NCBI GenBank assembly: GCA_046542915.1
Contig: JBKHAI010000046.1
Span: forward strand, 1-5,019
Reading direction: 5' to 3'
Length of the DNA: 5,019 nt
From: SKVL01 sp046542915
Lineage (GTDB): Bacteria; Patescibacteriota; Minisyncoccia; Phycocordibacterales; CSBR16-193
The position numbers and the translations under genes were made by a program. Below, piece after piece: positions 5,013 through 5,019 of this stretch (positions are counted from its first letter, which is position 1; each line of letters starts with the position of its first letter). The notes under the pieces are model-generated. The model was not told the DNA's origin and searched no databases. It was given only the letters and a program-made list of their open reading frames with translations.

Positions 5013-5019
5013 ATTATAG

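Noticed and set aside
1..5019. tRNA, rRNA, CRISPR, insertion sequence or phage attachment signals.
   Set aside because: No cloverleaf-like element, repeated spacer array, transposase frame or flanking inverted repeats could be seen by eye in any intergenic stretch; no gap without a gene exceeds about 150 nt.

Overview
This 5,019-base window is ordinary bacterial chromosome with moderate G+C. It carries six protein genes, tightly packed, and no RNA gene, insertion sequence or CRISPR array that I can see. The S1 protein (four S1 domains, start of its first domain reading MAKLLEETPEPPEEGD), together with Pth and a thioredoxin reductase with the variants described below, resembles the versions I know from Candidatus Patescibacteria (CPR), especially Parcubacteria-like lineages. 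This is recognition from memory, not a search. Almost no gene has a Shine-Dalgarno sequence; most starts follow an A/T-rich stretch directly, which fits the same guess.

Layout. Positions 1-2887 on the + strand form a redox-flavoured cluster: a CsoR-family repressor (21-266), a thioredoxin 14 nt later (281-613), a Glu/Leu/Phe/Val-type dehydrogenase, most likely glutamate dehydrogenase, 66 nt later (680-1912), and a thioredoxin reductase 21 nt later (1934-2887). After 93 nt comes peptidyl-tRNA hydrolase (2981-3565). A perfect 13-bp hairpin with T tracts on both sides (3584-3614) terminates transcription from both directions. On the opposite strand lies rpsA, ribosomal protein S1 (4870 down to 3632), with a good promoter at 4984-5012 and a leader of about 107 nt.

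How the genes may work together. TrxB would reduce FAD and pass electrons to TrxA, and the dehydrogenase could supply reduced nicotinamide. The CsoR-like repressor keeps the Cys-His-Cys triad used to sense Cu(I), and its Cys pair could also sense persulfide. It sits at the head of the cluster, with a G-tract half-site of the kind CsoR proteins bind at the very left edge. The simplest reading is a metal- or sulfur-stress-responsive thioredoxin operon. Pth and S1 are translation housekeeping genes.

The unusual points are the CQPC active site of the thioredoxin, a TrxB whose NADPH 2'-phosphate site is altered, a dehydrogenase inserted between trxA and trxB, and an ambiguous S1 start with a long leader and an overlapping small ORF. 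I do not see a clearly new biological system; the redox cluster is the best candidate for follow-up.
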